This document shows, in pieces, positions 1 through 9,494 of a stretch of DNA of 64,000 bases. The position numbers were made by a program, and so were the translations under genes. Below the pieces are notes generated by a model. That model was not told the origin of the DNA, did not search any database, and worked only from the letters and a program-made list of their open reading frames with translations. The stretch's first letter is position 1, and each line of letters opens with the position of its first letter. Origin of the DNA: a bacterium HR21 (GTDB lineage: Bacteria; Bacteroidota; Ignavibacteria; Kapaibacteriales; HRBIN21). The stretch spans positions 1 through 64,000 of the forward strand of contig BEHX01000001.1 in NCBI GenBank assembly GCA_002898295.1. Direction: 5' to 3'.

Positions 1-1
1 C

Positions 2-247
2 GGGGATTACCGTCCTGCAGCGCTTCCCTTCAGCTGGCGGCAGGTACTGCGGCGGGAGTACTCTACCTGGCTTGCTGCGCTTACGGCTTTCGCGTCCGTG
101 GAGGCGCTCCTCTTCTGGCGCTGGACCGGGACCCCTGGCTTGCCGACAGCGTGGTGGTACGGTCTGGCGGTGGCGGCGCTCGGTGCCCTGCTCCTCCGCT
201 TGCTCAAGTATCGGACTCGGTGGCTTGAGAGGCGGACACCGCAATGA
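2..247 (+). CDS. C-terminal end of an integral membrane protein (5' partial)
   Basis: The reading frame is open from the left edge and stops with TGA at 245-247, leaving 81 residues. They hold two hydrophobic stretches separated by a short polar loop (around residues 23-38 and 48-66), then a basic tail rich in Arg, so this looks like the last two membrane helices of a cytoplasmic-membrane protein with its C-terminus inside. The other frames over this stretch give no membrane-like pattern. The family cannot be told from this fragment. It reads in the same direction as rho, 153 nt upstream of the rho start chosen here, with a hairpin between them. Confidence 0.55.
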   Translation, partial: GDYRPAALPFSWRQVLRREYSTWLAALTAFASVEALLFWRWTGTPGLPTAWWYGLAVAALGALLLRLLKYRTRWLERRTPQ

Positions 248-260
248 GAAGGGGCACTCA

Positions 261-282
261 TGCGTCTATGCACGCAGACGCA
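261..282 (+). other. Hairpin between the membrane protein and rho
   Basis: TGCGTCT at 261-267 and AGACGCA at 276-282 form a perfect 7-bp stem with an 8-nt loop, starting 14 nt after the stop of the upstream gene. No T-run follows, so it is not a standard intrinsic terminator. It could protect the upstream message's 3' end or belong to a long rho leader; rho messages are autoregulated in several bacteria. A one-mismatch match to the TAnnTTTG element (TCGATTTG, 295-302) lies just downstream. Confidence 0.4.
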
Positions 283-400
283 CCGTGGGGCGAATCGATT
301 TGTGCGGATCTCTCCCCTCAACTTCCCTCATCGCTGCCAGGAGCTTTCGGGCAGAGTCGGGGAAGGGCAGAGTAAGTCTCCTAATTCGGAACGGTCAACA

Positions 401-1750
401 ATGGAGCAGCAGGAACGCGGGAATGGACCCATGACAGAGGCACCCCCTATGTTCGATGTGGAGACCTTGCGCGGGCGCAAGATTGCTGAGCTTTTCGAGA
501 TCGCTCGGGCGCTCGGTATTCCGAACTACGCCGATATGCGGAAACAAGAGCTCATTTTCCGCATCTTGGAAGCCCAAGGGCAGCTCCTCCGCGAGCAGCA
601 TGCTCGGGCAGCAGAGGAGGAGGGCATCTCCGTGGTGGAGGGTGTTCTTGAGATTGTCCCCGATGGAGGCTACGGCTTCCTCCGCTCGCCGGAGTCGAGC
701 TACCTCCCTTCGCCCGATGACGTCTACGTTTCGCCGTCACAGATCAAGCGTTTTGGGCTGCGTACAGGGGATACGCTGCGCGGGCATGTTCGTCCGCCGA
801 AGGAAGGAGAGCGCTACTTTGCCCTGCTCAAAATCGAGTCAGTCAACTACCTGCCGCCGGAGCTCGTCAAGGAGCGCCCGCTCTTTGAGGATTTGACCCC
901 GGTCTACCCCACGGAGCGTTTCCGGCTGGAGACAGTTCCCAATGAGTACTCCACCCGTATCATCGACCTGTTGTGTCCGATTGGGAAGGGGCAGCGCGGG
1001 CTGATTGTTGCTCCGCCGAAGTCCGGCAAGACTATCCTGCTGCAGCAGATTGCCAATGCTATTAGCCGGAATCACCCCGAGGTCAAGCTCATCATCCTGC
1101 TCATCGATGAGCGTCCCGAGGAGGTCACCGACATGCAGCGCTCAGTCCGTGGGGCGGAGGTGATCTCTTCGACTTTCGATGAGCCTCCGGAGCGCCATGT
1201 GCAGGTTGCCGATATCGTGCTGGAGAAAGCCAAACGCCTGGTTGAGTGCAAGCACGATGTGGTGATTCTGCTCGATTCCATCACCCGACTGGCACGGGCG
1301 AACAACACCGTCATTCCGCATTCGGGCAAGATTCTCTCCGGGGGAGTTGATGCCAACGCTCTGCATCGTCCAAAGCGCTTCTTCGGTGCTGCCCGCAAGG
1401 TGGAGGAGGGGGGCTCGCTGACCATTATTGCGACGGCGCTGATTGAGACCGGCAGCCGCATGGACGAGGTCATCTTCGAGGAGTTCAAGGGCACGGGCAA
1501 TATGGAGCTGGTGCTCGATCGCAAGCTTGCCGAGCGCCGGATCTTTCCCGCCATTGACATCAACCGCTCGGGCACTCGCCGCGAGGAGCTCCTGCTCACC
1601 CCAGAGGAGCTCAACCGGGTGTGGGTTCTGCGCAAAGTCTTGAGCGAACTTCCGCCTGTGGAAGCAATGGAGCTGCTCCTGGAGCACATGCGGCGAACCC
1701 GGAACAACCGGGAATTCCTCGCAACGCTCAATACGCTCACAACGGGCTAA
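401..1750 (+). CDS. rho: Transcription termination factor Rho
   Basis: Rho is the homohexameric RNA-dependent ATPase/translocase that releases RNA from elongating polymerase. From the ATG at 401 the protein is 449 residues. Residues ~20-60 form the helical N-terminal Rho region, ~78-150 the cold-shock-like primary RNA-binding domain (GGYGFLR), and the rest the RecA-like motor. The Walker A motif is APPKSGKT at 204-211 and a Walker B (VILLDS) is followed by TRLARANN. The frame stays open back to 260, but that N-terminal extension is low-complexity and unlike Rho. An ATG at 431 is the other plausible start. Only one intrinsic terminator is visible in 64 kb while convergent genes abut or overlap, so Rho probably carries much of the termination load here. 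Confidence 0.96.
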   Translation: MEQQERGNGPMTEAPPMFDVETLRGRKIAELFEIARALGIPNYADMRKQELIFRILEAQGQLLREQHARAAEEEGISVVEGVLEIVPDGGYGFLRSPESSYLPSPDDVYVSPSQIKRFGLRTGDTLRGHVRPPKEGERYFALLKIESVNYLPPELVKERPLFEDLTPVYPTERFRLETVPNEYSTRIIDLLCPIGKGQRGLIVAPPKSGKTILLQQIANAISRNHPEVKLIILLIDERPEEVTDMQRSVRGAEVISSTFDEPPERHVQVADIVLEKAKRLVECKHDVVILLDSITRLARANNTVIPHSGKILSGGVDANALHRPKRFFGAARKVEEGGSLTIIATALIETGSRMDEVIFEEFKGTGNMELVLDRKLAERRIFPAIDINRSGTRREELLLTPEELNRVWVLRKVLSELPPVEAMELLLEHMRRTRNNREFLATLNTLTTG

Positions 1751-1761
1751 TCTGACTGGAA

Positions 1762-2709
1762 ATGGTGGCGTACGGCTCCCGCGGCGGGAGCGCTCCTCCT
1801 CGCTCCCAGGCGCTGCTGATGAATGCCTCGCTGGGGCTGGGTGTCGTGATGCTCGCGGTCAAGTGGGGAGCGTACGTGGTGACCGGTTCCGTTGCCGTAC
1901 TCTCCGATGCTCTGGAGTCAGTCGTCCACGTTGTCGCTGTCCTTCTGGCGTGGTATGCCCTGCGGGTCAGCTTCCGCCCACCCGATGCTGACCATCCGTT
2001 CGGACATGCGAAAGCGGCGTACTTCTCCGCCGGAGTTGAAGGCGGATTGATTCTCGTTGCAGCGGTCGTCATCATTGGCTTGGCAGTGGAGAAGCTCATC
2101 ACCGGGGTAGTCCTTCAGCAGCTCACGCTCGGCATGGGACTGACAGCCGCTGCGGCAGCAGCAAACCTGGTGTTAGGCACCCTCTTGGTCCGCGAGGGGC
2201 GGCGCTCACACTCGATGGTGCTGGTAGCAAATGGCAAGCACCTGCTGACCGATGTATGGACCAGTGCTGGCACGATTGTCGGGCTTTCTGTGGTGCAGCT
2301 CACCGGATGGACGCTGGCAGATCCACTTGTTGCCTTGCTCATCGGCGTCAATGTCCTTCGCGAAGGAGGATGGCTGGTCTGGCGTGCTGTTCATGGACTG
2401 ATGGACCGGACCAATCCGCTGCTGGAGCAGCAGGCACGGCAAGTCCTGGAGGGCTTCTGTGCCGAACACGGGCTGAGCTACCACCGCTTCCGTCTGCGAG
2501 AGTCGGGCATGCAGGTCCACATTGACTTCCACCTCCAGTTTGCCAATGGCACACCCATTGAGCAGGCGCATGAGCTGGCAACAGCTGCCGAGCGGCGCAT
2601 CGCTGAGGCTCTGCCTGTGCGAGCAGATATCACAACGCATCTGGAGGGGGAAGACCATCCGCCACTGCATGACGAACCTCTCGAGCCTGGAAGGCGCTCC
2701 CGTCCGTAG
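1762..2709 (+). CDS. Cation diffusion facilitator family transporter
   Basis: Inner-membrane divalent-metal/proton antiporter of 315 residues with about six membrane segments and a soluble C-terminal domain (from ~210). Metal-site motifs are visible: D49, E52 and H56 in helix 2, DADHPFGHAKA at ~75-85 after it, and an HxxxD pair (GKHLLTD) in helix 5. The helix-2 pattern differs from the DxxxD of FieF, so the metal (Zn, Mn, Fe or Co) cannot be assigned. The C-terminal domain has the usual ferredoxin-like pattern ending in an ITTHLE segment. It starts 11 nt after rho and is probably cotranscribed. The ATG at 1762 is the first in frame. Confidence 0.88.
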   Translation: MVAYGSRGGSAPPRSQALLMNASLGLGVVMLAVKWGAYVVTGSVAVLSDALESVVHVVAVLLAWYALRVSFRPPDADHPFGHAKAAYFSAGVEGGLILVAAVVIIGLAVEKLITGVVLQQLTLGMGLTAAAAAANLVLGTLLVREGRRSHSMVLVANGKHLLTDVWTSAGTIVGLSVVQLTGWTLADPLVALLIGVNVLREGGWLVWRAVHGLMDRTNPLLEQQARQVLEGFCAEHGLSYHRFRLRESGMQVHIDFHLQFANGTPIEQAHELATAAERRIAEALPVRADITTHLEGEDHPPLHDEPLEPGRRSRP

Positions 2710-2712
2710 CTG

Positions 2713-2720
2713 TATTTTTG
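2713..2720 (+). promoter_or_regulatory. -7 promoter element before sprA
   Basis: TATTTTTG is an exact match to the Bacteroidota primary-sigma -7 consensus TAnnTTTG. It lies 4 nt after the cation transporter stop, which implies a leader of about 105 nt before the sprA ATG. I see no convincing -33 TTTG. Confidence 0.5.
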
Positions 2721-2830
2721 CCAGCCGCTGGATGTGAGACCCGAAATGGAGGACGCATCGCCCCAGAGGTACCGCAGAGACACAAACGTCGCGTTCCTGG
2801 ACACGTCATTCAGTAGTGGCAGTGGCTGGC

Positions 2831-5800
2831 ATGCGGACACGAGCGGCTCTGGGGCTGAGATGGTGGGGGGCGCTGCTGGTGGTAGTCCTCCCTGCCATGG
2901 CAGCCGGGGATACTACCGGCGGACTCCTGCCACGACAATCCCCGTGGTACTTCCAGAGCAGCCCGGAGGCGCTTGGACCGGCGCGCTCGACCGTGCTACA
3001 GGAACGCTACGAGCTGGATTCCGCCACGTGGAGCTGGCGCCGCCGGGTACTGTCCGGGGAGCTGGAGCTTTTGCCCCCGTGGAGCTGGGGAAGCCTGGAG
3101 GAGTATCTCCTGTGGCGACAACACCTCTGGCGTGACCGGCTCTGGGATTCTCTCTGGCAGCAGTACGATATCCGCCTGGCATACTCCCCGCAGGAGCGGA
3201 ATCAACTCTTGGGGCAGATTGCCACGATCACCATTCCGCTGCCGCCGAACCCGCTTTTGACCATCTTCGGCAAGCCGGAAATCAGCATCTCGGTCGCTGG
3301 CGAAGTCAATGTCCGCGCAGGCTGGCGCTGGGATTGGCAGCGTCTCGGGACCGCTTCGGCGGTCGGTCAGGTGCAGTCCAGCCCCATGTTCTCGCAGAGC
3401 ATCAACCTGAATGTCTCCGGGCGGATCGGCGATAAGGTCCGGCTTGGGGTAGACTGGGGCTCCCACCGCATGTTTGAGTTCGACAACAAATTCCGCCTCG
3501 GCTACGAGGGCTCCGATGACGATGTGGTGCGCAAAGTCGAGCTCGGCAATGTCTCCTTCCAGACGCCTTCGACCCTCATCAGCGGTGCGCAAGCCCTCTT
3601 CGGGATCCGCTCCGATTTCCAATTCGGTCCGCTCTTCCTGAAGACCATTGCGGCGCAGAAGCGTGCCGAACGCCGTGTCACCCGCTTACAAGGGGGTGCG
3701 CTCCGGCAACGCTTTGCCCTGCGAGCCTACGAGTACGCTCGCAACCACTTCTTCCTGGACACCGCCTACCGCTCGGTCTACCGGGAGTACTTCCGGTATG
3801 CAACCCCGGTGGTGCCGGCTGCGGCAACTCCGCTCCGGGTCAAGGAAATCGAGGTCTGGGAGAGTACCACGGACTTGCGGGTCACGCAAGCGGCAAATGC
3901 CGTCGCCTTCGCCGAGCTGCCCCCGGTTGCTGTCGGACAGCGCTACGATGAGAGCTATAAGCAGGCAGCTGTTGTTGCCGGCGAAGTTGAGCGGGGACGC
4001 TTCGTCCGCCTCGATCCTTCGCAGTACCGCTTCAATCCGCAGCTGGGTATTCTGACGCTGACCACACTGCGTCAGGACCGTACCTACGCTGTCGCATACC
4101 GTATCGAAGGACCGACCGAACGCCCGGAGGACGATCTCGTCTACGGCACCTTCTCCAACACGGCGGGCGAGAGCGATACGCTGGTGCTCAAACTCATCTA
4201 CCGCCCGAATTTCCAGCCGGGCTTCCGAAGCCTCTGGGCACGGCAGCTGCGCAACATCTACTCCATCGGCACCCGTGCCGTTCAAGATGCCACAATCCGC
4301 ATCTGGTATATCCGGGACACGAACGATTCCTCCGAAGTCCTCGAAGGCAGCCCGGACAAGCTGGTGACTATCCTCGGGGTAGACCGTGTCAACAACGCCA
4401 CCGGTGATCCAACCCCTGATGGGCTGTTCGATAGCGGGCTACAGTCGCCCTTCTTCGATGTGCAGAATGGCGAAATCATCTTCCCCTCGCTGGAGCCCTT
4501 TCGCGAGGGCTTGCGGCAGTACTTCGCTGCTCGCGGGGTTGCCTCGCTGGCAGAGCGCTATGTCTACGGAGCTGTCTACGACACCACGGTTGAGGCGGCG
4601 CGCCTGCAGACCGATCGCGATCGCTTCGTCATCGCTGGCGAAGTAACCGGCTCGGCCGGTTCCCGGATTTCCCTGGGTGCCTTCAATCTGGAGCCGGGCA
4701 GTGTCCGGGTCTACCTCAACGGCACCCCGCTCAAGGAGGGCGATGATTACATCGTGCAGTACTACAGCGGCGAGGTCATTCTCCGCAATCCTCGGGCAAC
4801 GCTGCCGAATGCCAATGTGGAAGTGGAATACGAGCCGCGCGACCTCTTTACAATCGGCGCACGAACTCTCCTGGGACTCCGCGGCGATGCCCTCGTGCTC
4901 AATAGGCGCCGGCTGAAAGCGACCTGGGGCTTTACGACGATGTTCTACCACCAGGCAGCGCTCATCGACCGCGTCCGCCTGGGCGATGAGCCAGTATCGA
5001 ACTGGATCCTGGGCACCGACCTCAACCTCCAGTGGGAGACCCCATGGCTGACCACTCTGCTCAATGCGCTGCCCTTTGTAGACTCCAAGGAGAACTCACA
5101 GCTGAGGCTCCGTGCGGAATTTGCTCAGATGTTCCCCACACCGAACACCCGGCGCTCGGAGGTTGCCTCCGATCAGGGCGCTCCGGTTGTCTACATTGAC
5201 GATTTCGAAGGCTCCGATCGCCGGCTCCCCCTGGGGATGTTGCCCGGCTACTGGCGGCATTCCTCCCCGCCAGTTGATCCCGACATTGCTCCCGATGCCC
5301 GTACAGCGGCGCTCTACCGCGGCAAACTCTTCTGGTACCAGTTCTTCCTGCCCGAGACGCCGATTCGGGAAGTGTATCCCAACCGGGATCTCATCCCGGG
5401 GCAGAGCAACCTGCGGGCACTCTACATTGTCTTCCGCCCCGATGAGCGGGGCATCTACAACCAGAACCCGGAATTCGTGGATTTCCGCAATCCGCTCTTC
5501 GATAGTACGACCGCTTTCGCGCGCCGTCCCGAAAACCGACGGCGCATCTGGGGGGGTATGACCCGACTTCTCTCCTCGTATCCGCTCAATCTGGATGCGG
5601 AGAACTACGAGTACCTGGAAATCATGATGCGCGTCGAGCACGCAGAGCCCGGAACGGAGCTCTTCATTGACCTGGGGCAGATCAGTGAGGATCTCATCCC
5701 GAACGGGAAGCTCGACACCGAAGACGGCATCACCCAAGCGGCGCCTTTGCCGAACGGAATTCTGGATGCAGGCGAAGATGTCGGCATTGACGGGCTCAAC

Positions 5801-8800
5801 GATGCTGCCGAGCGGGCAGCGTACCCGTATCCGCTCTCCCTGGAGGACGACCCCGCACGAGATAACTTCGCCTTCGACTACACGAAAGACCCAGGGCTGC
5901 TGACAGAGACCGATTTCGAACGCTACAACGCGCCAGAGGGGAACTCGCAATCCGAGCTGGGGCAGTTTCCCGATACAGAAGTGCTCAACCCGAACAACGG
6001 GCAGACCGTCATGCTGGAGAACAGTTACTTCAGCTACCGCATCCGCCTGGACCCCAACCCAGCGACCAACCCGCAGATTGTCGGTGGCGGCAATAATGGG
6101 TGGTACCTCTATCGCATCCCCTTGCGGCGTCCGGACCGGGTCGTCGGCAACCCGCTTTTCTCAAACATCCAGTACATCCGGCTCTGGGTCAAGGGTGGGG
6201 CGCTCAAGCTCCGCATCGCCGATTGGCGCTTGACCGGAGCTCTCTGGCAGAAGCGGCATCCTTTCCAGGCGTCGGCAACCGAGCAAGACTCCGTATTGGA
6301 GGTTGCTTTCGTCAGCCGGGAAGAGAACAGCGGTCCGCCCGACTACTACACGATGCCTCCGGGGGTGCTCCCACCTCGGCAGTTGAGCAATCCGGACCCG
6401 ACACAGGACATTCGGCTCAACGAGCAATCACTCGTGCTCCGGGTTCGGAACCTGCGCTACGGTGAGGAGCGCATGGCGGTGCGGCTTTTCCCACAGCGCC
6501 TGGATATGCTCTACTACCGGAAGCTGAAGCTCTTCGTCCACGGCGATGGCAGTATGCCCTTCCGGCTCGGCAGCGGCGAGATCCCGCAGGCGGAGATTTT
6601 CATCCGCTTCGGAATTGATTCGGCCAACTACTACGAGTACCGGCGCCCGCTGTTGCAAGGATGGCAGGACATCCAGCTGGATTTGCGGCAATTGGCAGCG
6701 GTGAAATCCCTGCGAGACTCCCTCTTCCAACGCACTGTCTTTGAGACAGCGCTTGCGGGTGATCCGCTGGGGCGGGTCCGCGTTCGAGGCAATCCCAGCC
6801 TGACGCAGGTGCAATTCATCGGGCTGGGGATTGCCAATCCGGCAGAGCGTTTCCCGAACTTCCTGACCACCACCGTTTGGGTTGACGAGTTGCGGCTGAC
6901 AGAGCCCGACGCCCGCCCCGATTGGGCAGGAATTGCCGCAATGGACCTCCAGCTTGCCGACCTGGGGACGCTCACCGTGAACGTATTGCGGACACAGCCC
7001 GGCTTCCATCGGCTCGAGGAGCGCTTCGGCGACCGCGTGTTGCGCAGCTCCTGGAACGCTGCTGTCACGTTGGCGCTGGAGAAGCTCTTCCCGAAGAGCT
7101 GGCGCGAACTGCGCATCCCGTTCACCTACACGCACTCCGAGCAGCTGGAAAAGCCAGTGCTGGTACCGCAAAACGATATGCCAGTGGAGGAAGCCGCCGA
7201 CGCCGTCCGCCGGCAGCGTCTCCAGCAGGGAGCTTCTCTGCAGGAGGCAGAAGCTGCTGCCCAGCAGGTGCGGGTACGGAGTCAGACACTCCGCGTCCAG
7301 GATAGCTGGGCAATCACCGGGCTGCGTCCCGGTATCCCGAGCTCGGTATGGTGGGTGCGGGATATCTTCAACCGGTTCACGCTGGGCTACTCGTACGCGC
7401 AGGAATTCGAGCGCTCCCCGCAGGTTGCTGAGCGCTTCCGCTGGCAGTGGAACCTGACCCTGCAGTACGCTGTCCAGATGCGTCCGCTGCTTGCAGTGCG
7501 CCCGCTGGGCTGGGGCGGGAAAATCCCGGTTGTGAAAGAGTTTGCTGGCTGGCAGCTGTCGCCCTGGCCGACCAATCTCGGCTTCGGACTGACACTGACC
7601 CGAGGGCGGCAGACCGAACAGCTGCGGGATATCCCCTTTCCCAGCCCTGTGGTCCGGGAGTTTACAGCGCAGCAACAGCTTCAAGCAAGCTGGCGCTTGA
7701 GCGAAGGTGGGCTCTTCAATCCCGCGGTGGACTACTCCCTGACGGCCAACAGCACGTTGGTCCCACTCGAGCAAGACCCCGAAACCGGGCGTCAGCGTAC
7801 CGGCGGGGAGATCTTCCGCCACATGGTTGCTCGGCGTCCGCCGCTGTATCTCGGAGAGGAGACCGCAGTCCGAGAGAACATCACGGTCAATTTCCGCCCC
7901 CGCCTTGCCGAACTGCTCCGTCTCCAGCGCTTCGTGGATCTGACCGGCTCGTACACGGTGACGTACTCGTGGAGCGATCCGCGGCAGCCCGATCCCGCCA
8001 TCCGAGATGTGGTCAAGCAAGCCCAATGGCAGAGCTCCTTGCGGTGGAATACGGCGCTGCGCCTCAAGCAGCTCTCCGAGCAGCTCTTCGGAAAGCCAAC
8101 CGCAGCGGATACTGGCAGGATTCTCCAGCGTGTCTGGAGCGTGCTCCGGTCGGTGCTCTTCGACTACGACAATTTCCAGATCAACTTCCAGCAGGACAAT
8201 AGCTCGCTCAATCCTGGGGTGCTGGGCGGGACGGGGCTGACCAACCTCTGGCTGCGTGCACTGCTGTTCCGGGCACAGACCCCGCTTTACGGACCGACAG
8301 CAGCCTATCAACTCGGGTTGCTCTCCAGCCCGCATGGACAGATACAGCTGCTCAGCAGTCCGCGCTTTCCCTTCTTCCGCTTTGCTACCACGCTCGGGGT
8401 GCGCCCGCCCAATGCAGTGCTGCAGGAGAACTTCTCGCAGCGGAGCGTACTCGACATGCGGACCTCTCGCCCACTGTGGGCTGGAGCAACGCTGACGCTG
8501 TCGTGGAAGAGCGAATTTGCGTACAACCGGAATTGGACGCTGCAGACCGACGCTGCCGGGATTCCGACACCTACCGCTGTCGTGGTGACCAACTCCTACA
8601 GCCGCACAGCGCTCTTTTTGCCGCCTTTCCTCTTCCTGGCTCTCTTCCGGAATACGCCCGAGCGAGTTCTGGAGCTGTACGAGCAGCAACGGGGGGCAAT
8701 TCTGGCAAGCACATCGGATACTACCGAGCAGAATATGCGCTTGCAGCAGGCGCTCTCGGAGGCATTCCGGCGGGGTGTGGAGAGTTTCCGCTGGTATCCG

Positions 8801-9475
8801 GGCGCGCTCGCGCTCATCATGCCCCGGGTCAATTGGATGCTCCGGTGGGATGGGTTGGAGAAGTGGTGGCCCTTCCGCGTTCTCGGGACCCAGCGCGTGT
8901 CGCTCGACCACTCGTATAGCTCGACCTACCGCGAGAACACCCGCCTCACCGATCGAGGACGGGTCATTGACGCCCAGCAGGTTGAAGCCAACTTCCAGCC
9001 CTTTCTCGGGTTGAGTATGACCTTTGATGAGAAAACCTGGCGGGGACCAGCAACGGCGATTCTACGCTACAACCTGCGCTATAGCTATCAGCTGGGGGCA
9101 GCGGCTCGCTCGATTCAACGGCAGGTCTCGCACGAATTTTCGCTGCAGCTGAGCCATACACGACGGGGATTTGTGGTGCCGCTCCTGGGCATGGCGCTCA
9201 AAAACGATATCGAACTGAGCTTCCTGGCCTCTGTGCGCCGGAACGTGACATCCTCCCACGATGTCTTCCGCTCCGGCGGGAGCGACGGCTTGCGGGTAGA
9301 CGGCAGCACGCAGATTACCATCGAGCCGCGTGCCCGCTACACGGTCAGCCAGCGCCTAACGGCGGCGTTGTTCATGCGCTACGATGGCGTCTTCAACGAA
9401 GGAGCAGCACAGCCTGGCTACAGCACCTTCCAGATCGGGATGGATGTCCGGTTGGGTATTTCCGGAGGGCGCTGA
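2831..9475 (+). CDS. sprA: T9SS outer-membrane translocon protein SprA (Sov)
   Basis: Very large outer-membrane beta-barrel that forms the protein-conducting pore of the type IX secretion system, through which folded cargo with C-terminal sorting domains crosses the outer membrane. From the ATG at 2831 it is 2214 residues, in the usual 2200-2500 range. The first ~27 residues are a signal peptide (basic start, hydrophobic core, AMA-like end). A GTG five codons earlier is possible but makes a worse signal peptide. The body is rich in aromatic-ending beta strands. Around residues 950-1000 a segment with PNGKLDTEDG and GILDAGEDVGIDGLND resembles the Asp/Gly-rich calcium-type loops typical of SprA. 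The end (FQIGMDVRLG) is barrel-like. Its presence explains the two T9SS cargo proteins at 59.6 and 62.3 kb. Other T9SS core genes are not in the window. Confidence 0.95.
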   Translation: MRTRAALGLRWWGALLVVVLPAMAAGDTTGGLLPRQSPWYFQSSPEALGPARSTVLQERYELDSATWSWRRRVLSGELELLPPWSWGSLEEYLLWRQHLWRDRLWDSLWQQYDIRLAYSPQERNQLLGQIATITIPLPPNPLLTIFGKPEISISVAGEVNVRAGWRWDWQRLGTASAVGQVQSSPMFSQSINLNVSGRIGDKVRLGVDWGSHRMFEFDNKFRLGYEGSDDDVVRKVELGNVSFQTPSTLISGAQALFGIRSDFQFGPLFLKTIAAQKRAERRVTRLQGGALRQRFALRAYEYARNHFFLDTAYRSVYREYFRYATPVVPAAATPLRVKEIEVWESTTDLRVTQAANAVAFAELPPVAVGQRYDESYKQAAVVAGEVERGRFVRLDPSQYRFNPQLGILTLTTLRQDRTYAVAYRIEGPTERPEDDLVYGTFSNTAGESDTLVLKLIYRPNFQPGFRSLWARQLRNIYSIGTRAVQDATIRIWYIRDTNDSSEVLEGSPDKLVTILGVDRVNNATGDPTPDGLFDSGLQSPFFDVQNGEIIFPSLEPFREGLRQYFAARGVASLAERYVYGAVYDTTVEAARLQTDRDRFVIAGEVTGSAGSRISLGAFNLEPGSVRVYLNGTPLKEGDDYIVQYYSGEVILRNPRATLPNANVEVEYEPRDLFTIGARTLLGLRGDALVLNRRRLKATWGFTTMFYHQAALIDRVRLGDEPVSNWILGTDLNLQWETPWLTTLLNALPFVDSKENSQLRLRAEFAQMFPTPNTRRSEVASDQGAPVVYIDDFEGSDRRLPLGMLPGYWRHSSPPVDPDIAPDARTAALYRGKLFWYQFFLPETPIREVYPNRDLIPGQSNLRALYIVFRPDERGIYNQNPEFVDFRNPLFDSTTAFARRPENRRRIWGGMTRLLSSYPLNLDAENYEYLEIMMRVEHAEPGTELFIDLGQISEDLIPNGKLDTEDGITQAAPLPNGILDAGEDVGIDGLNDAAERAAYPYPLSLEDDPARDNFAFDYTKDPGLLTETDFERYNAPEGNSQSELGQFPDTEVLNPNNGQTVMLENSYFSYRIRLDPNPATNPQIVGGGNNGWYLYRIPLRRPDRVVGNPLFSNIQYIRLWVKGGALKLRIADWRLTGALWQKRHPFQASATEQDSVLEVAFVSREENSGPPDYYTMPPGVLPPRQLSNPDPTQDIRLNEQSLVLRVRNLRYGEERMAVRLFPQRLDMLYYRKLKLFVHGDGSMPFRLGSGEIPQAEIFIRFGIDSANYYEYRRPLLQGWQDIQLDLRQLAAVKSLRDSLFQRTVFETALAGDPLGRVRVRGNPSLTQVQFIGLGIANPAERFPNFLTTTVWVDELRLTEPDARPDWAGIAAMDLQLADLGTLTVNVLRTQPGFHRLEERFGDRVLRSSWNAAVTLALEKLFPKSWRELRIPFTYTHSEQLEKPVLVPQNDMPVEEAADAVRRQRLQQGASLQEAEAAAQQVRVRSQTLRVQDSWAITGLRPGIPSSVWWVRDIFNRFTLGYSYAQEFERSPQVAERFRWQWNLTLQYAVQMRPLLAVRPLGWGGKIPVVKEFAGWQLSPWPTNLGFGLTLTRGRQTEQLRDIPFPSPVVREFTAQQQLQASWRLSEGGLFNPAVDYSLTANSTLVPLEQDPETGRQRTGGEIFRHMVARRPPLYLGEETAVRENITVNFRPRLAELLRLQRFVDLTGSYTVTYSWSDPRQPDPAIRDVVKQAQWQSSLRWNTALRLKQLSEQLFGKPTAADTGRILQRVWSVLRSVLFDYDNFQINFQQDNSSLNPGVLGGTGLTNLWLRALLFRAQTPLYGPTAAYQLGLLSSPHGQIQLLSSPRFPFFRFATTLGVRPPNAVLQENFSQRSVLDMRTSRPLWAGATLTLSWKSEFAYNRNWTLQTDAAGIPTPTAVVVTNSYSRTALFLPPFLFLALFRNTPERVLELYEQQRGAILASTSDTTEQNMRLQQALSEAFRRGVESFRWYPGALALIMPRVNWMLRWDGLEKWWPFRVLGTQRVSLDHSYSSTYRENTRLTDRGRVIDAQQVEANFQPFLGLSMTFDEKTWRGPATAILRYNLRYSYQLGAAARSIQRQVSHEFSLQLSHTRRGFVVPLLGMALKNDIELSFLASVRRNVTSSHDVFRSGGSDGLRVDGSTQITIEPRARYTVSQRLTAALFMRYDGVFNEGAAQPGYSTFQIGMDVRLGISGGR

Positions 9476-9494
9476 GAGCCGCTCTTGTGGCACC

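Noticed and set aside
2734-3135. Plus-strand frame spanning the sprA start
   Set aside because: Overlaps the SprA signal peptide and N-domain in another frame and resembles nothing; no ribosome site.
6428-8911. 827-codon open frame on the minus strand
   Set aside because: It is fully antisense to sprA. Long antisense frames are expected with GC-rich codons, and its translation has no domain or membrane pattern.
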